Shown here piece after piece: positions 23,961 to 31,978 of a stretch of DNA of 64,000 nt. The stretch comes from Actinomadura chibensis NBRC 106107 (GTDB lineage Bacteria; Actinomycetota; Actinomycetes; Streptosporangiales; Streptosporangiaceae). The notes under the pieces were generated by a model. It was not told the DNA's origin, made no database searches, and worked only from the letters and a program-made list of their open reading frames with translations. The stretch's first letter is position 1. Every line of letters begins with the position of its first letter. The position numbers and the translations under genes were made by a program. The stretch covers positions 120,913-184,912 of the forward strand of contig NZ_BCQP01000028.1 in assembly GCF_001552135.1 (NCBI RefSeq), read 5' to 3'.

Positions 23961-24920
23961 TTAGATGATCCGCTGGTAGAGGACCCTTTGGGCCTGGCGT
24001 GCCCGCTGGATCATTCCGTCACGGTGAAGGGCTTGGAGGTGGTAGGACACGGTTCCCGGTGACAGGTTCAGTCGTTTCGCCAGTTCCGTTGTCGAGGCGG
24101 GAGCGGTGAGCTCTTGGAGCAGTTGGGCCCTGGTGGCGCCAAGACGCGGTGGCCGGGTGTGGGCCTTGGCCGGAGCGGTGTCGGCGATGGGATAAGTGAT
24201 CATCGGGAGTCGGGGATGGACGGCGTCGGGCGGGTCGATCGCGAAGGTGACCGTTCCCCTGAACAGTGCCGGGGTCAGTAACAGCCCGTCGGCCCTGGTT
24301 TCTCCGCCGTCGGCCGTGACGGCGAGGTCGAGGCCGCCGCCGCGCCAGCGGAGCGACGGCGCCAGTCCGGTGACCATGGTGGCGAGGCCGTCGCGAGCGG
24401 TCTGCGCTCCGCGCAGCGCGATGTCGGCGTGGATCTGTTCCCTGATCCGAGGCCATTGCGCGGCGAGCGCCCTCGTCCAAAAGACCTTCAACTCCTCGGC
24501 CAGGCTCTGCGCCAGCCGCGACTCGCCGCTCTGGGCCGCCCGCGCCATCACCGGCGCACGGCTGACATTGCCATTCAGGCACCATGGATGGCCTTCGAAG
24601 ATGATCGCGGCCTCGTAGCCGATCCGGTCGGCGGGTGTGGTGGCGACCCTGTGCAGCTGGTCGTCCACGTCTTCCTCGAAGCAGACCGGTACGGGATTGA
24701 CGAAGTCCGGGAAATAACCGGTCGCCGCCTGCGCGACCAGCGCGTTCAGCAGCGGCAGGCCCGGCTCGGCCAGCGCCGCGGCGGCACGGTGCCGCCACGC
24801 CTGGGGCAGCAGGTACGGGTAGCGGCCGAACTTGAATGCCACTTCCTGCGCCGCCTTCAACGGCGACACCACGAAACGGATCCCGGCCACCCCACCGGCA
24901 TCCAACTCGACACGAATCAC
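23961..24920 (-). CDS. ArsR-type regulator with DUF5937 N-terminal domain
   Basis: 319 residues. The N-terminal 220 form a DUF5937-like domain (IRVELDAGGVAGIRFVVSPL start). The C terminus is a winged helix (RLGATRAQLLQELTAPASTT, then ELAKRLNLSPGTVSYHLQAL), the ArsR pattern with recognition helix SPGTVSYHLQAL. No metal-binding CxC is seen, so it probably does not sense metal. GTG 24920 with GGCAGGG upstream. Divergent from a secreted protein gene at 25056 with 135 bp between, so it may control that gene. Confidence 0.8.
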   Translation of the reverse strand: MIRVELDAGGVAGIRFVVSPLKAAQEVAFKFGRYPYLLPQAWRHRAAAALAEPGLPLLNALVAQAATGYFPDFVNPVPVCFEEDVDDQLHRVATTPADRIGYEAAIIFEGHPWCLNGNVSRAPVMARAAQSGESRLAQSLAEELKVFWTRALAAQWPRIREQIHADIALRGAQTARDGLATMVTGLAPSLRWRGGGLDLAVTADGGETRADGLLLTPALFRGTVTFAIDPPDAVHPRLPMITYPIADTAPAKAHTRPPRLGATRAQLLQELTAPASTTELAKRLNLSPGTVSYHLQALHRDGMIQRARQAQRVLYQRII

Positions 24921-25055
24921 CGACCCTGCCCCCCAGCCGTGATTTGAATTCCTCGAAACATCTTCTAACGGACCGGTGCGCAAAGCCACGATCCTTCTCA
25001 CTCGCCCAGCGGCACGGGAGCGCTTGCTCGCTCCCCGCTGACAAAAAGGAGACGC

Positions 25056-26108
25056 ATGCGCATCAAACAGTCCCGCCCATCCCGCGGTATCACCGCGGGC
25101 GCGGCAATGACGGTAGGCCTGGCCCTGCTCGGCGGTCTGGCCGCTCCGGCATCGGCCGCCCCGTCCGCGACGGCGGCCGAGCACCTTCTCGCCTCCTCCA
25201 AGGCCGTCAAGGTCATGGCGGCCAAGGGCTCCGTGCAGGGGTTGCGGCTTGTGTCCGAGCACCGCAACGGAGACGGGTCGATCACGTCACGCTGGACCTC
25301 CGACAACGGCACCGGCTTCACCTACGCCGGGACGGCCGGAGTCACCGTGCACCTGCGCTCCGGGAAGTCCAGCCATGGCCGGTACGGATCCATGACGGTG
25401 ACCTTCCCCAAGACGAGCAAGACGCCGGGCTCGGCGTCCAAGCTCGTCCGCGCCTACCAGTCCGCCGGCCGCTCCACCTACACCGACGCCCTCAACGCGG
25501 GCATCCCCAGAGCCGAAGCGGACGCCAAGCTGAGCAAGCACCGGACCACCGGAGGCGCCGCCGCCTACTCCATGTCCGGCACCTACTACCAGTCCGGCTG
25601 CCTCCAGCCGTCCAGCCCCCGTGACGTCAGGGCGGTCTGGGGATGTTTCACCCGCAACCTGCTCCAGACCAACGGCAGCGACTGGTACGTCGGAGACGAC
25701 CTCATCGCCACCGAGAACCCGCCCGCCATCCTCTTCCCCAGCAGCCTGTACATCCTCATGTGGTACGGAGCGGGCAACACCGTCGTCAACTACACCCCCG
25801 CGCCCGGAGGGACCGGCTGCAAACAGGCGACCTGGAGCGGCCAGCTAGGGTTCAGCAACACATCCCTCACCTACAGCGAAACCAACAACATCTGCTCCGG
25901 CTACACCGCCGTCATTCATGACACCGCCCACTGGGGGCTCTCCTGGATCGACAACAACTCCCACCTCTCCCTCCCGCCGCAGGAGACGATCGAGGAGATC
26001 GGCGTCGTCCACAGCCCCCCATCGGCAAGCATCGGCAACAGCGACCTCGAACTAGCCTGGGGCCCCGGAGCCCGCGACGCGGTCGCCTGCCACACCACCA
26101 GCTGCTAA
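25056..26108 (+). CDS. Secreted protein of unknown function
   Basis: 350 residues. Sec signal peptide MRIKQSRPSRGITAGAAMTV then GLALLGGLAAPASAAPS, cleavage after ASA (about residue 34). The rest is Ser/Thr/Gly-rich, with six Cys in the mature part that may form disulfides. No domain recognised. Contains repeated aromatic Gly patterns such as MSGTYYQSGC and MWYGAGNTVV. AAAGGAG precedes ATG 25056. A terminator follows. Homologous actinomycete secreted proteins of similar size exist only as hypotheticals to my knowledge. Confidence 0.75.
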   Translation: MRIKQSRPSRGITAGAAMTVGLALLGGLAAPASAAPSATAAEHLLASSKAVKVMAAKGSVQGLRLVSEHRNGDGSITSRWTSDNGTGFTYAGTAGVTVHLRSGKSSHGRYGSMTVTFPKTSKTPGSASKLVRAYQSAGRSTYTDALNAGIPRAEADAKLSKHRTTGGAAAYSMSGTYYQSGCLQPSSPRDVRAVWGCFTRNLLQTNGSDWYVGDDLIATENPPAILFPSSLYILMWYGAGNTVVNYTPAPGGTGCKQATWSGQLGFSNTSLTYSETNNICSGYTAVIHDTAHWGLSWIDNNSHLSLPPQETIEEIGVVHSPPSASIGNSDLELAWGPGARDAVACHTTSC

Positions 26109-26117
26109 CCCCTAACC

Positions 26118-26155
26118 CTCGGCCCTCCACCGGCACACGCCGGGCGAGGGCCGAG
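26118..26155 (+). terminator. Two-step hairpin terminator
   Basis: CTCGGCCCT (26118-26126) pairs with AGGGCCGAG (26147-26155), and CCGGC/GCCGG pair inside it. It lies ten bases past the stop of the secreted protein gene. The rest of the gap to 26322 holds nothing that I can identify. Confidence 0.65.
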
Positions 26156-26322
26156 AACCATAAAGGCCAGCCCGACCCCGATGACGCCGCCCGCACTCGG
26201 GGACGGCACCGCCACATCCCTCGGGCCTGTGGAGGGCTCGCGACCGCCAGCCTCCGCGAGCCGGAGCGCGGTGAGCGAGTCGGTCGGCGCCTCGCACGGG
26301 CCCTGACGCAGCGGGGCGGCGG

Positions 26323-27252
26323 TTACCGGGCGTTTCTTTCTGTCTGGGGGAGGGCGGCGAGTCGGCGTTCTGCTAGTTCCACCACTTCGGTGTTGCGAAC
26401 GCGCTGGAGGGGCGGGTCGAGGAATCCCCAGGCAGGGCAGGAGTTCGCCTCGATGACCACGGGCTTGCCCTCGTGGTGGATGATATCGATGCCCGCCATG
26501 CTCAGGCCCACCGCCTGTGCCGCGCGTACGGCGAGTTCGACGATGTCCTCGCCGGCGGTGGTGACTTCCAGCGGGGCGAGGATGTTCTTACCTGATTCAA
26601 ATCCGGTCAGGGGCTTCCACAGATCGGTCCCGTCGGTTTGCAGGCGAACGCACATTGTGGCCTGTCCGTCGATCACGTGAATGCGCCAGTCGCCCTGGTG
26701 GGGTAGATAGGGCTGGCAGAGAAGGCTTCCGTATCTCGTCAGGAGTTCCTCCAGGCGCGGCTTGGCCGCCTCCCCGACGCCTTCGCAGAACCTTTCGACG
26801 TCTATTCCGCGATGGCCGACGGACGGCTTGACGACCACCGCTCCCCATTCCTTCGCCGCCTGTTCCAGATCCGTGAGTGAAGCGCACAGCCTGGTCGGTG
26901 GGATGGGAATTCCGGAGCGGCTCAGGTTCTGCAGCATGGCGAGCTTGCTGACGACGGCCACATGGTCGACCGGATGATCGAGCACCACCAGTCCTGGCAC
27001 GCTGGAGAGCAGCAGCAGCCGCTCGACCGCGTCCCGCCAGTTGTCGCGGCCCACGTGCGCGCGGGACACGACGACGTCGATTTCCCGGGCGTCCACACCG
27101 GCGATGGTGGGCTTGATTCCCGTCGGGCCGTCCAGGCAGCCGATGTCCGCGAGTTCGAACAGAAGAACGTCGTGGCCCCGATCGCGCGCCGCGTCCGCGA
27201 TGCCGATGGATTCGGCTTCCCGGGCGCTCCAGCCCAGCACTCCGAGCTTCAT
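26323..27252 (-). CDS. RimK-like ATP-grasp amino-acid ligase
   Basis: 309 residues. ATP-grasp fold: N-terminal pre-ATP-grasp (LGVLGWSAREAESIGIADAA), ATP Lys in AVVVKPSVGHRGIDVERF, DWRIHVIDGQATMCVRLQ, and metal-binding DIIHHEGKPVVIEANSCPAW (Asp/Glu/Asn). Family members join an amino acid, often glutamate, to a carboxylate (RimK, MptN, LysX). It is divergent from the ABC exporter, across a promoter carrying the shared cluster palindrome, so I place it inside the cluster. It might add an amino acid to a pathway intermediate or confer resistance by modification. ATG 27252 with GGAGGG upstream. Confidence 0.82.
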   Translation of the reverse strand: MKLGVLGWSAREAESIGIADAARDRGHDVLLFELADIGCLDGPTGIKPTIAGVDAREIDVVVSRAHVGRDNWRDAVERLLLLSSVPGLVVLDHPVDHVAVVSKLAMLQNLSRSGIPIPPTRLCASLTDLEQAAKEWGAVVVKPSVGHRGIDVERFCEGVGEAAKPRLEELLTRYGSLLCQPYLPHQGDWRIHVIDGQATMCVRLQTDGTDLWKPLTGFESGKNILAPLEVTTAGEDIVELAVRAAQAVGLSMAGIDIIHHEGKPVVIEANSCPAWGFLDPPLQRVRNTEVVELAERRLAALPQTERNAR

Positions 27253-27347
27253 GTGTTCCCTCCGGGAGGTTTCGACTGATTGCTGGAATTAATGGGGAAA
27301 GTTGAACATCACAGCATCCGGAGTCCGTGTCAATGCGGACGCGGGCA

Positions 27348-27361
27348 TCTCGCCGGCGAGA
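27348..27361. promoter_or_regulatory. Cluster palindrome, copy 1
   Basis: TCTCGCCGGCGAGA is a perfect 14-bp dyad in the gap between the ATP-grasp gene and the ABC transporter genes. It is identical, with flanks GCA and CGGG (21 bp in all), to a copy at 38151-38164. The core CGCCGGCG matches the site that I recall reported for LmbU of the lincomycin cluster, and an LmbU homologue is encoded at 31039-31683. Confidence 0.7.
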
Positions 27362-27495
27362 CGGGTGAGTTTCCAGGAAGTCGCCATTGCTGTTGTTTGC
27401 CGCTTGGTTGACCTGCGAGTCGCTCCGCCGGTAAGTTCCGGATCTGTGTACATGGCCGGTCTGGGCGCTGCCATCAGCGACGGGAAAGGTGGTGC

Positions 27496-28428
27496 GTGCG
27501 GGTGAAGGATGATCCGGTGATCTCCGCTACGGGACTCGTCAAGAAATATGAGGACTTCACCGCAGTCAAGGGCATTGATTTCGATATATGCGCCGGTGAG
27601 GTCTTCGGACTGCTCGGCTCGAACGGCGCGGGCAAGACGTCCACCATGCGAATGATCGGCTGCGTCTCACGGTCGACGGCGGGCACTCTGCGCGTCCTCG
27701 GAATGGATCCCGTCAGGGACGGTCCGCGCATCCGGGGACGGCTCGGAGTCTGCCCGCAGTTCGACAACCTGGATCCCGATCTGACCGTCCAGGAGAACCT
27801 CACCACGTACGGCCGCTACTTCGGCCTGTCCCGCGCCGAGGGCAGGCGGCGGGCGGCGGAGCTCTTGGAGTTCTTCGAGCTGGCGGAGGTGGCGAAGGGC
27901 CGGATCGGCACCCTCTCGGGCGGCATGAAGCGCCGGCTCACCATTGCCCGCGCGCTCATCAACGACCCCGAGATAGTCCTGCTGGACGAGCCCACCACCG
28001 GACTCGACCCCCAGGCGCGGCACCTGGTGTGGGAGCGGCTGCACCAGTTGAAACGGCGCGGCATCACACTCGTCCTCACCACGCACTACATGGACGAGGC
28101 CGAGCAGTTGTGCGACCGCCTCGTCATGATGCGCGCCGGTCGTGTGATCGCCGAAGGCTCGCCGCAGACGCTCATCAAAATCCATTCCCTGCCGGAAGTG
28201 GTCGAACTGAGGTTCGAGGACGGCGAGTTGACCGACCATGCCAAGGCGCTGGCCCGGCTGGGCCGCGTCGAGGTGCTCCCAGACCGTCTGCTCCTGCCCG
28301 CCGATCGCGGCGATGAGGTGGCCGCGCAGGTGCATCGCAGCGGACTCGCCCCGTCCAGCGTCCTGGTTCGGCGCTCGGGGCTGGAGGACGTGTTCCTCAC
28401 GCTGACGGGACGAGGGCTGGACGCATGA
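27496..28428 (+). CDS. ABC transporter ATPase, DrrA/NodI-like
   Basis: 310 residues. Walker A GLLGSNGAGKTSTMR, Q-loop VCPQFDNLDPDLTV, signature LSGGMKRRLTIARAL, Walker B IVLLDEPTTGLDPQ and H-loop LTTHYMDEAEQL. The C-terminal extension of about 70 residues is typical of DrrA-type drug-export ATPases. GTG 27496; GTG 27502 is better spaced from AAAGGTGG and may be the true start. It powers the two permeases that follow (stop/start overlap ATGA at 28425), probably exporting the cluster product or giving self-resistance. Confidence 0.92.
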   Translation: MRVKDDPVISATGLVKKYEDFTAVKGIDFDICAGEVFGLLGSNGAGKTSTMRMIGCVSRSTAGTLRVLGMDPVRDGPRIRGRLGVCPQFDNLDPDLTVQENLTTYGRYFGLSRAEGRRRAAELLEFFELAEVAKGRIGTLSGGMKRRLTIARALINDPEIVLLDEPTTGLDPQARHLVWERLHQLKRRGITLVLTTHYMDEAEQLCDRLVMMRAGRVIAEGSPQTLIKIHSLPEVVELRFEDGELTDHAKALARLGRVEVLPDRLLLPADRGDEVAAQVHRSGLAPSSVLVRRSGLEDVFLTLTGRGLDA

Positions 28429-29192
28429 CCTCGCCATCCTTCGCCGTCCTGGAACGGCATCTCCTGATCCACCGCCGTGTTTGGACGAGTACGGCGCTGA
28501 CCTCCCTCTGCGTGCCGCTGCTGTTCTTGCTGTCGCTGGGCGTCGGGGTGGGCGGCCGCATCGGTTCGGTGGACGGCGTCCCGTACAAGGCATGGATCGC
28601 GGTGCCGCTGCTCGCCTCCACCGCCTTCCAGCAGGCGGCGCAAGAGTCCACGTTCCGCTTGTTCAACGACCTCAACACCACGCGTGTCATCGACGCGATG
28701 GCGACGACCCCGGCGGGGGTGCGCGCCATTGTCCTCGGACGGCTGCTGTTCATCGTCGTGCGCGTAGGGGCGGGCGCGGTGGGTTTCCTCGTGATCGCCG
28801 GCCTTTTCGGCGGAATCCGCTCCTGGTGGATCGTGGCGGCGCCACCGGTCGTGGTGGCCCTGACGGCGGCCACGGCACTGCCGCTGACGGCGTTGACCTC
28901 CGTCATCAAGGACGACACCTACATGCCCGCCGTCTCGCGCTTCGTCACCATCCCGTTGGTGCTGTTGTCCGGCATCTTCTTCTCCATAGCCAATGCCCCG
29001 GGATGGGTGCGGCCGGTGGTCTACGCCTCCCCGCTGTGGCACGGGGTGGAGCTGATCCGCGGGGCGGCGCTGGGACACGCCCCGGAATGGCCGGTCTGGG
29101 CCCATCTCGCCGTTCTCGCCGCGTGGAGCGCCCTGGGGTACTTCCTCGCGGCGAAGGTCCTCAACCGCCGCCTCTACGACGGAAGGAACTGA
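28425..29192 (+). CDS. ABC-2 type permease 1
   Basis: 255 residues, six predicted helices. The first, SLCVPLLFLLSLGVGVGG, follows a cationic N terminus. It has ABC-2 family marks such as TPAGVRAIVLGRLLFIVV and FFSIANAPGWVRPVVYASPL ahead of the last helix. Translationally coupled to the ATPase. DrrB/NodJ-like; pairs with the next permease. Confidence 0.9.
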   Translation: MTSPSFAVLERHLLIHRRVWTSTALTSLCVPLLFLLSLGVGVGGRIGSVDGVPYKAWIAVPLLASTAFQQAAQESTFRLFNDLNTTRVIDAMATTPAGVRAIVLGRLLFIVVRVGAGAVGFLVIAGLFGGIRSWWIVAAPPVVVALTAATALPLTALTSVIKDDTYMPAVSRFVTIPLVLLSGIFFSIANAPGWVRPVVYASPLWHGVELIRGAALGHAPEWPVWAHLAVLAAWSALGYFLAAKVLNRRLYDGRN

Positions 29193-29221
29193 CCGAAGAT
29201 GCGCTCCTCCTCAGGACTGAC

Positions 29222-30016
29222 ATGACGCTGACCGCCATTTCCCTCCGCCGGGTGACGGCCGTCGCCGGCCGCAACGTCGGTGCCCTCCGATCCGGGCCGC
29301 AGTACTGGGCCGCGGTGCTCTCGGGCGTTTTCGAACCGCTCATGTACATGCTGGCGATCGGCGGGGGCGTGGGCTCCCTCATGGTCAGCCGATGGGCCGT
29401 CGACGGACACGAGGTTCCCTATTTGACGTACGTCGCCCCTGGCGTGTTGGCGAGCGCCGCGATGTCCGGCGCCATCGCCGAGACGGTGATCCACTTCTTC
29501 TTCAAGCTCCGCTACCAGAAGACCTTCGAGGGGATGTCGGCCACTCCGGTGCGTCCGGTGGAGATCGTCCTCGGCGAGCTCGGCTGGGCGGTCACCCGCA
29601 GCGCCGCGTATGTGGCGGTGTTCCTCATGATCATGGCGGGGATGGCGGTGACGACGCCGGTGCGCGCGGCCGTCACGCTGCCCGCCGGGATCCTCGTGGC
29701 GCTGGCGTTCGCCGCCCTCGGCATGTGCGTCTCCACGCTGCTGCGGGGCTGGCAGGACCTCGACCTGGTGATCGTCGCCCAACTGGCGCTCTTCCTCTTC
29801 TCCGGCACGTTCGCTCCGGTCGACGACTACCCCGGCCCGCTCCGCGCCGTCGTCGAGGCGCTCCCGCTCTACCACGGTGTGGAGCTGACCCGCGGCTTGG
29901 CCGTCGGCGGCGGTTCGGCGATGGCCCTCGCGGGCCACGCGCTCTACCTGTCGCTCCTGACGGCGGTGAGCGTCGCCCTCGCCGCCGTGCGCATGCGGCG
30001 GATGTTGCAACCCTGA
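29222..30016 (+). CDS. ABC-2 type permease 2
   Basis: 264 residues, six helices, DrrB-like: VFEPLMYMLAIGGGVGSLMV, YVAPGVLASAAMSGAIAETV, LPAGILVALAFAALGMCVST and LALFLFSGTFAPVDDYPGPL (the conserved SGTFxPxxxxP before the last helices). ATG 29222 is chosen because AGGA precedes it; an eight-codon frame at 29199 ends over this ATG but is probably chance. Two different permeases imply a heterodimeric transporter. Confidence 0.9.
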   Translation: MTLTAISLRRVTAVAGRNVGALRSGPQYWAAVLSGVFEPLMYMLAIGGGVGSLMVSRWAVDGHEVPYLTYVAPGVLASAAMSGAIAETVIHFFFKLRYQKTFEGMSATPVRPVEIVLGELGWAVTRSAAYVAVFLMIMAGMAVTTPVRAAVTLPAGILVALAFAALGMCVSTLLRGWQDLDLVIVAQLALFLFSGTFAPVDDYPGPLRAVVEALPLYHGVELTRGLAVGGGSAMALAGHALYLSLLTAVSVALAAVRMRRMLQP

Positions 30017-30062
30017 CAAGAACCGCCGCGTGCCGGCGACGACTCCCGTCCAAGGAGCCACC

Positions 30063-30908
30063 ATGCCCACCGTCGAGTCCTCCGCAGACGTCTGCCCCGT
30101 ACTCCACCCTGATTCAGGCCCCGAGAAGCCCGCTTACGTGTCGTACGCGCGGATCGACGAGTTGCACGAACTGGCCCAGCCGGTCACCGACTCTCCCCGT
30201 GAGCTGTCGTTCCTGCTGATCAACCATGTCATGGAACTGCTCTTCCGGGCGCTGCACGTGGAGGTCGGCCAAGCCCGCGAGGCGCTGCGCCGGGATCGGG
30301 CGGCCGAGGCATGCCTGTGCATCGGGCGCGGGGTCCGGGCGCAGCGCCTCCTCGTGGACTCGTGGGACGCCATGACGACGATCACGCCGGACGAGTTCCT
30401 CCAGTTTCGCGGCGTCCTCGGCGGAGCGTCCGCGGCTCAGTCCTACCTGTACCGCGCCCTGGAGTTCAGCCTCGGCGAGAAGAACCCGCGGATGGTCGAG
30501 GAATGGGCACCGCATTTCGAGCGGTTTCCGGTGCTGCGCGAGGAACTCCAGTCACCCACCCTGTACGACGAGGCATTGCGGTACCTGAGTCGGGAAGGCA
30601 TGAGCCTGCCCGCTGACGTGCTCGACCGCGATGTCACGGCGCCGTACGAGCCCCACCCGAGCGTGGAGGACGCCTGGCTGGCCGTCTACCAGTCCCCGGC
30701 CGCCCGGCCCGAGGCCCACCGGCTCGCCGAAGCCCTCGTCGAGCTCGCGTACCAGTTCTCGCTGTGGCGGGCCAACCATCTGCTCGTGGTCGAACGGATC
30801 CTGGGCAGCAAGCCGGGGACCGGCGGGACGGGCGGAACGGCGTGGCTGCGCACGGTGAACGAGCACCGCTTCTTCCCCGAACTGTGGTCGGCGCGCACCC
30901 GGCTCTAG
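30063..30908 (+). CDS. kynA: Tryptophan 2,3-dioxygenase
   Basis: 281 residues, close to the usual bacterial length. Haem enzyme that opens the indole ring of L-Trp with O2 to give N-formylkynurenine. Residue set: distal His55 in LLINHVMELLF, substrate-carboxylate Arg in EFLQFRGVLGGASAAQS, YRALEFSLG, proximal haem His239 in WRANHLLVVERILGSK, and GTGGTGG for the substrate ammonium. All retained, so activity is likely. ATG 30063 with AAGGAG. It follows the ABC genes by 46 bp, so it is probably in the same transcript. Feeds the kynureninase at 47446; no kynurenine formamidase is visible in the window. Confidence 0.88.
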   Translation: MPTVESSADVCPVLHPDSGPEKPAYVSYARIDELHELAQPVTDSPRELSFLLINHVMELLFRALHVEVGQAREALRRDRAAEACLCIGRGVRAQRLLVDSWDAMTTITPDEFLQFRGVLGGASAAQSYLYRALEFSLGEKNPRMVEEWAPHFERFPVLREELQSPTLYDEALRYLSREGMSLPADVLDRDVTAPYEPHPSVEDAWLAVYQSPAARPEAHRLAEALVELAYQFSLWRANHLLVVERILGSKPGTGGTGGTAWLRTVNEHRFFPELWSARTRL

Positions 30909-30958
30909 GGCGGAGGCCGCTCGTCCCAGCGGGCCGACCGCCCGCCGCGGGGCACCGT

Positions 30959-31027
30959 CTCCTGCTCGGGCCGGTGACGACCGCGACCACGCCGCGGCCG
31001 GTCGTCACCGGGTGGCCCGAGCAGGAG
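30959..31027. terminator. Long bidirectional hairpin between convergent TDO and LmbU genes
   Basis: CTCCTGCTCGGGCC (30959-30972) pairs perfectly with GGCCCGAGCAGGAG (31014-31027). Immediately inside, GGTGACGACCG (30973-30983) pairs with CGGTCGTCACC (30999-31009). That gives 25 bp of stem with a four-base bulge. It sits between convergent stops (30908 and 31039). Confidence 0.85.
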
Positions 31028-31038
31028 GCGGGCCCGGG

Positions 31039-31683
31039 TCAGGAGTGAGAGGCGCCCTGACCCTGGGGGTGCTGAGCCGCCGGGGCGGGCTGGAGCCCGC
31101 TGGCGCTGTCAAGGATGCTGGAGATCCAGTCGATGAGGTCGGTGCCGGACTCGATCGCGGCCCTGCGCCACACGCGGCAGCGGTCGGGGGCGATCTTCAG
31201 GTTGAGAGTGACCTTGGACTGGACCGCGCCGGTCTCGCCCTCGGCGAGCTCGCCCCGGCTGGCCTTCACGTAGCGGCGCAGGAGTGTCTTGGACCACCCG
31301 AACCGTTCGGCGCGGCCGAGCCAGACGTCCTGCTCCTCCTCGGGCAGCGCGGCGACCTCCAGGTGGTGCTGGAGGCTCAGCTTGGCGCGGCGGCGGGAGG
31401 GCGGGAACTTGCGCGCCACCCAGACGTAGTTCCGCAGGGTCTGGTAGTCGAGACCGGTCTCCTCGACGGCGCGCCGGTAGCGGTTGGGGTACCGGTTCTG
31501 ACCGTAGAGGAGCCAGTCGCCGAGCCACCATGTGGAGGCTTCGGAGATCGCGTGGATGCGCTCGCCGATCGATCGCCACTCCTCGATGGGCATCCCGCCG
31601 GGAAGGGACAGGCTGGTGGGAGTCGTCGTGGCTCGGGGGTCGACCGGACGCGGTGATGGTGTCGGGACCGCTGCTGTAGCCAT
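31039..31683 (-). CDS. LmbU-family transcriptional regulator
   Basis: 214 residues. Family pattern: disordered Pro/Thr N terminus, WWLGDWLLYGQNRYPNRYRR, then TGLDYQTLRNYVWVARKFPP, SRRRAKLSLQHHLEVAALPE, EEQDVWLGRAERFGWSKTLL. LmbU regulates lincomycin biosynthesis, and relatives occur in hormaomycin and other natural-product clusters. ATG 31683. Divergent from the PKS, with GGTGATC-type repeats between. The 14-bp palindromes at 27348 and 38151 carry CGCCGGCG, the LmbU core that I recall from the lincomycin system. Probable activator of this cluster. Confidence 0.85.
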   Translation of the reverse strand: MATAAVPTPSPRPVDPRATTTPTSLSLPGGMPIEEWRSIGERIHAISEASTWWLGDWLLYGQNRYPNRYRRAVEETGLDYQTLRNYVWVARKFPPSRRRAKLSLQHHLEVAALPEEEQDVWLGRAERFGWSKTLLRRYVKASRGELAEGETGAVQSKVTLNLKIAPDRCRVWRRAAIESGTDLIDWISSILDSASGLQPAPAAQHPQGQGASHS

Positions 31684-31702
31684 GTGCCGTACCTCGCTGC
31701 CA

Positions 31703-31763
31703 GGTGATCCTCTGCGCTTGGGATCACCATAGATGAATCGTGAACCAGTGGTCTACGGTGATC
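31703..31763. promoter_or_regulatory. Repeated GGTGATCC boxes between lmbU and the PKS
   Basis: GGTGATCC (31703-31710) and GGATCACC (31721-31728) form a perfect inverted repeat with a ten-base spacer just before the lmbU start. A third GGTGATC lies at 31757-31763. Possibly an autoregulatory site. The rest of the 295-bp gap also has TAGATCA at 31881 and 31902. Confidence 0.5.
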
Positions 31764-31978
31764 TATTTTTGGATCTAAGTCCAACTTTGCGCTACGAGGC
31801 CCGATCCGGCGAAGACGCAGGTCGTCAAGTGGATCGCGGCGAACAGTGCTGGCCGGATGCGGACAGAAATTTCAGCACTCTAGATCAAAGATGTGCTGGA
31901 GTAGATCATTGAGGGCACTTGCGGAGCGGGCTTGAGCGCTCGAGCAGAGACACCGCACACGAGCCGAAGGAGCAGGAG

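Noticed and set aside
20942..25000. tRNA-Ala as an attachment site with a duplicated 3' end
   Set aside because: No repeat of the tRNA 3' end was found by eye and no integrase lies next to it.
29199..29225. Eight-codon leader overlapping the second permease
   Set aside because: Too short and without a good ribosome binding site; probably chance.
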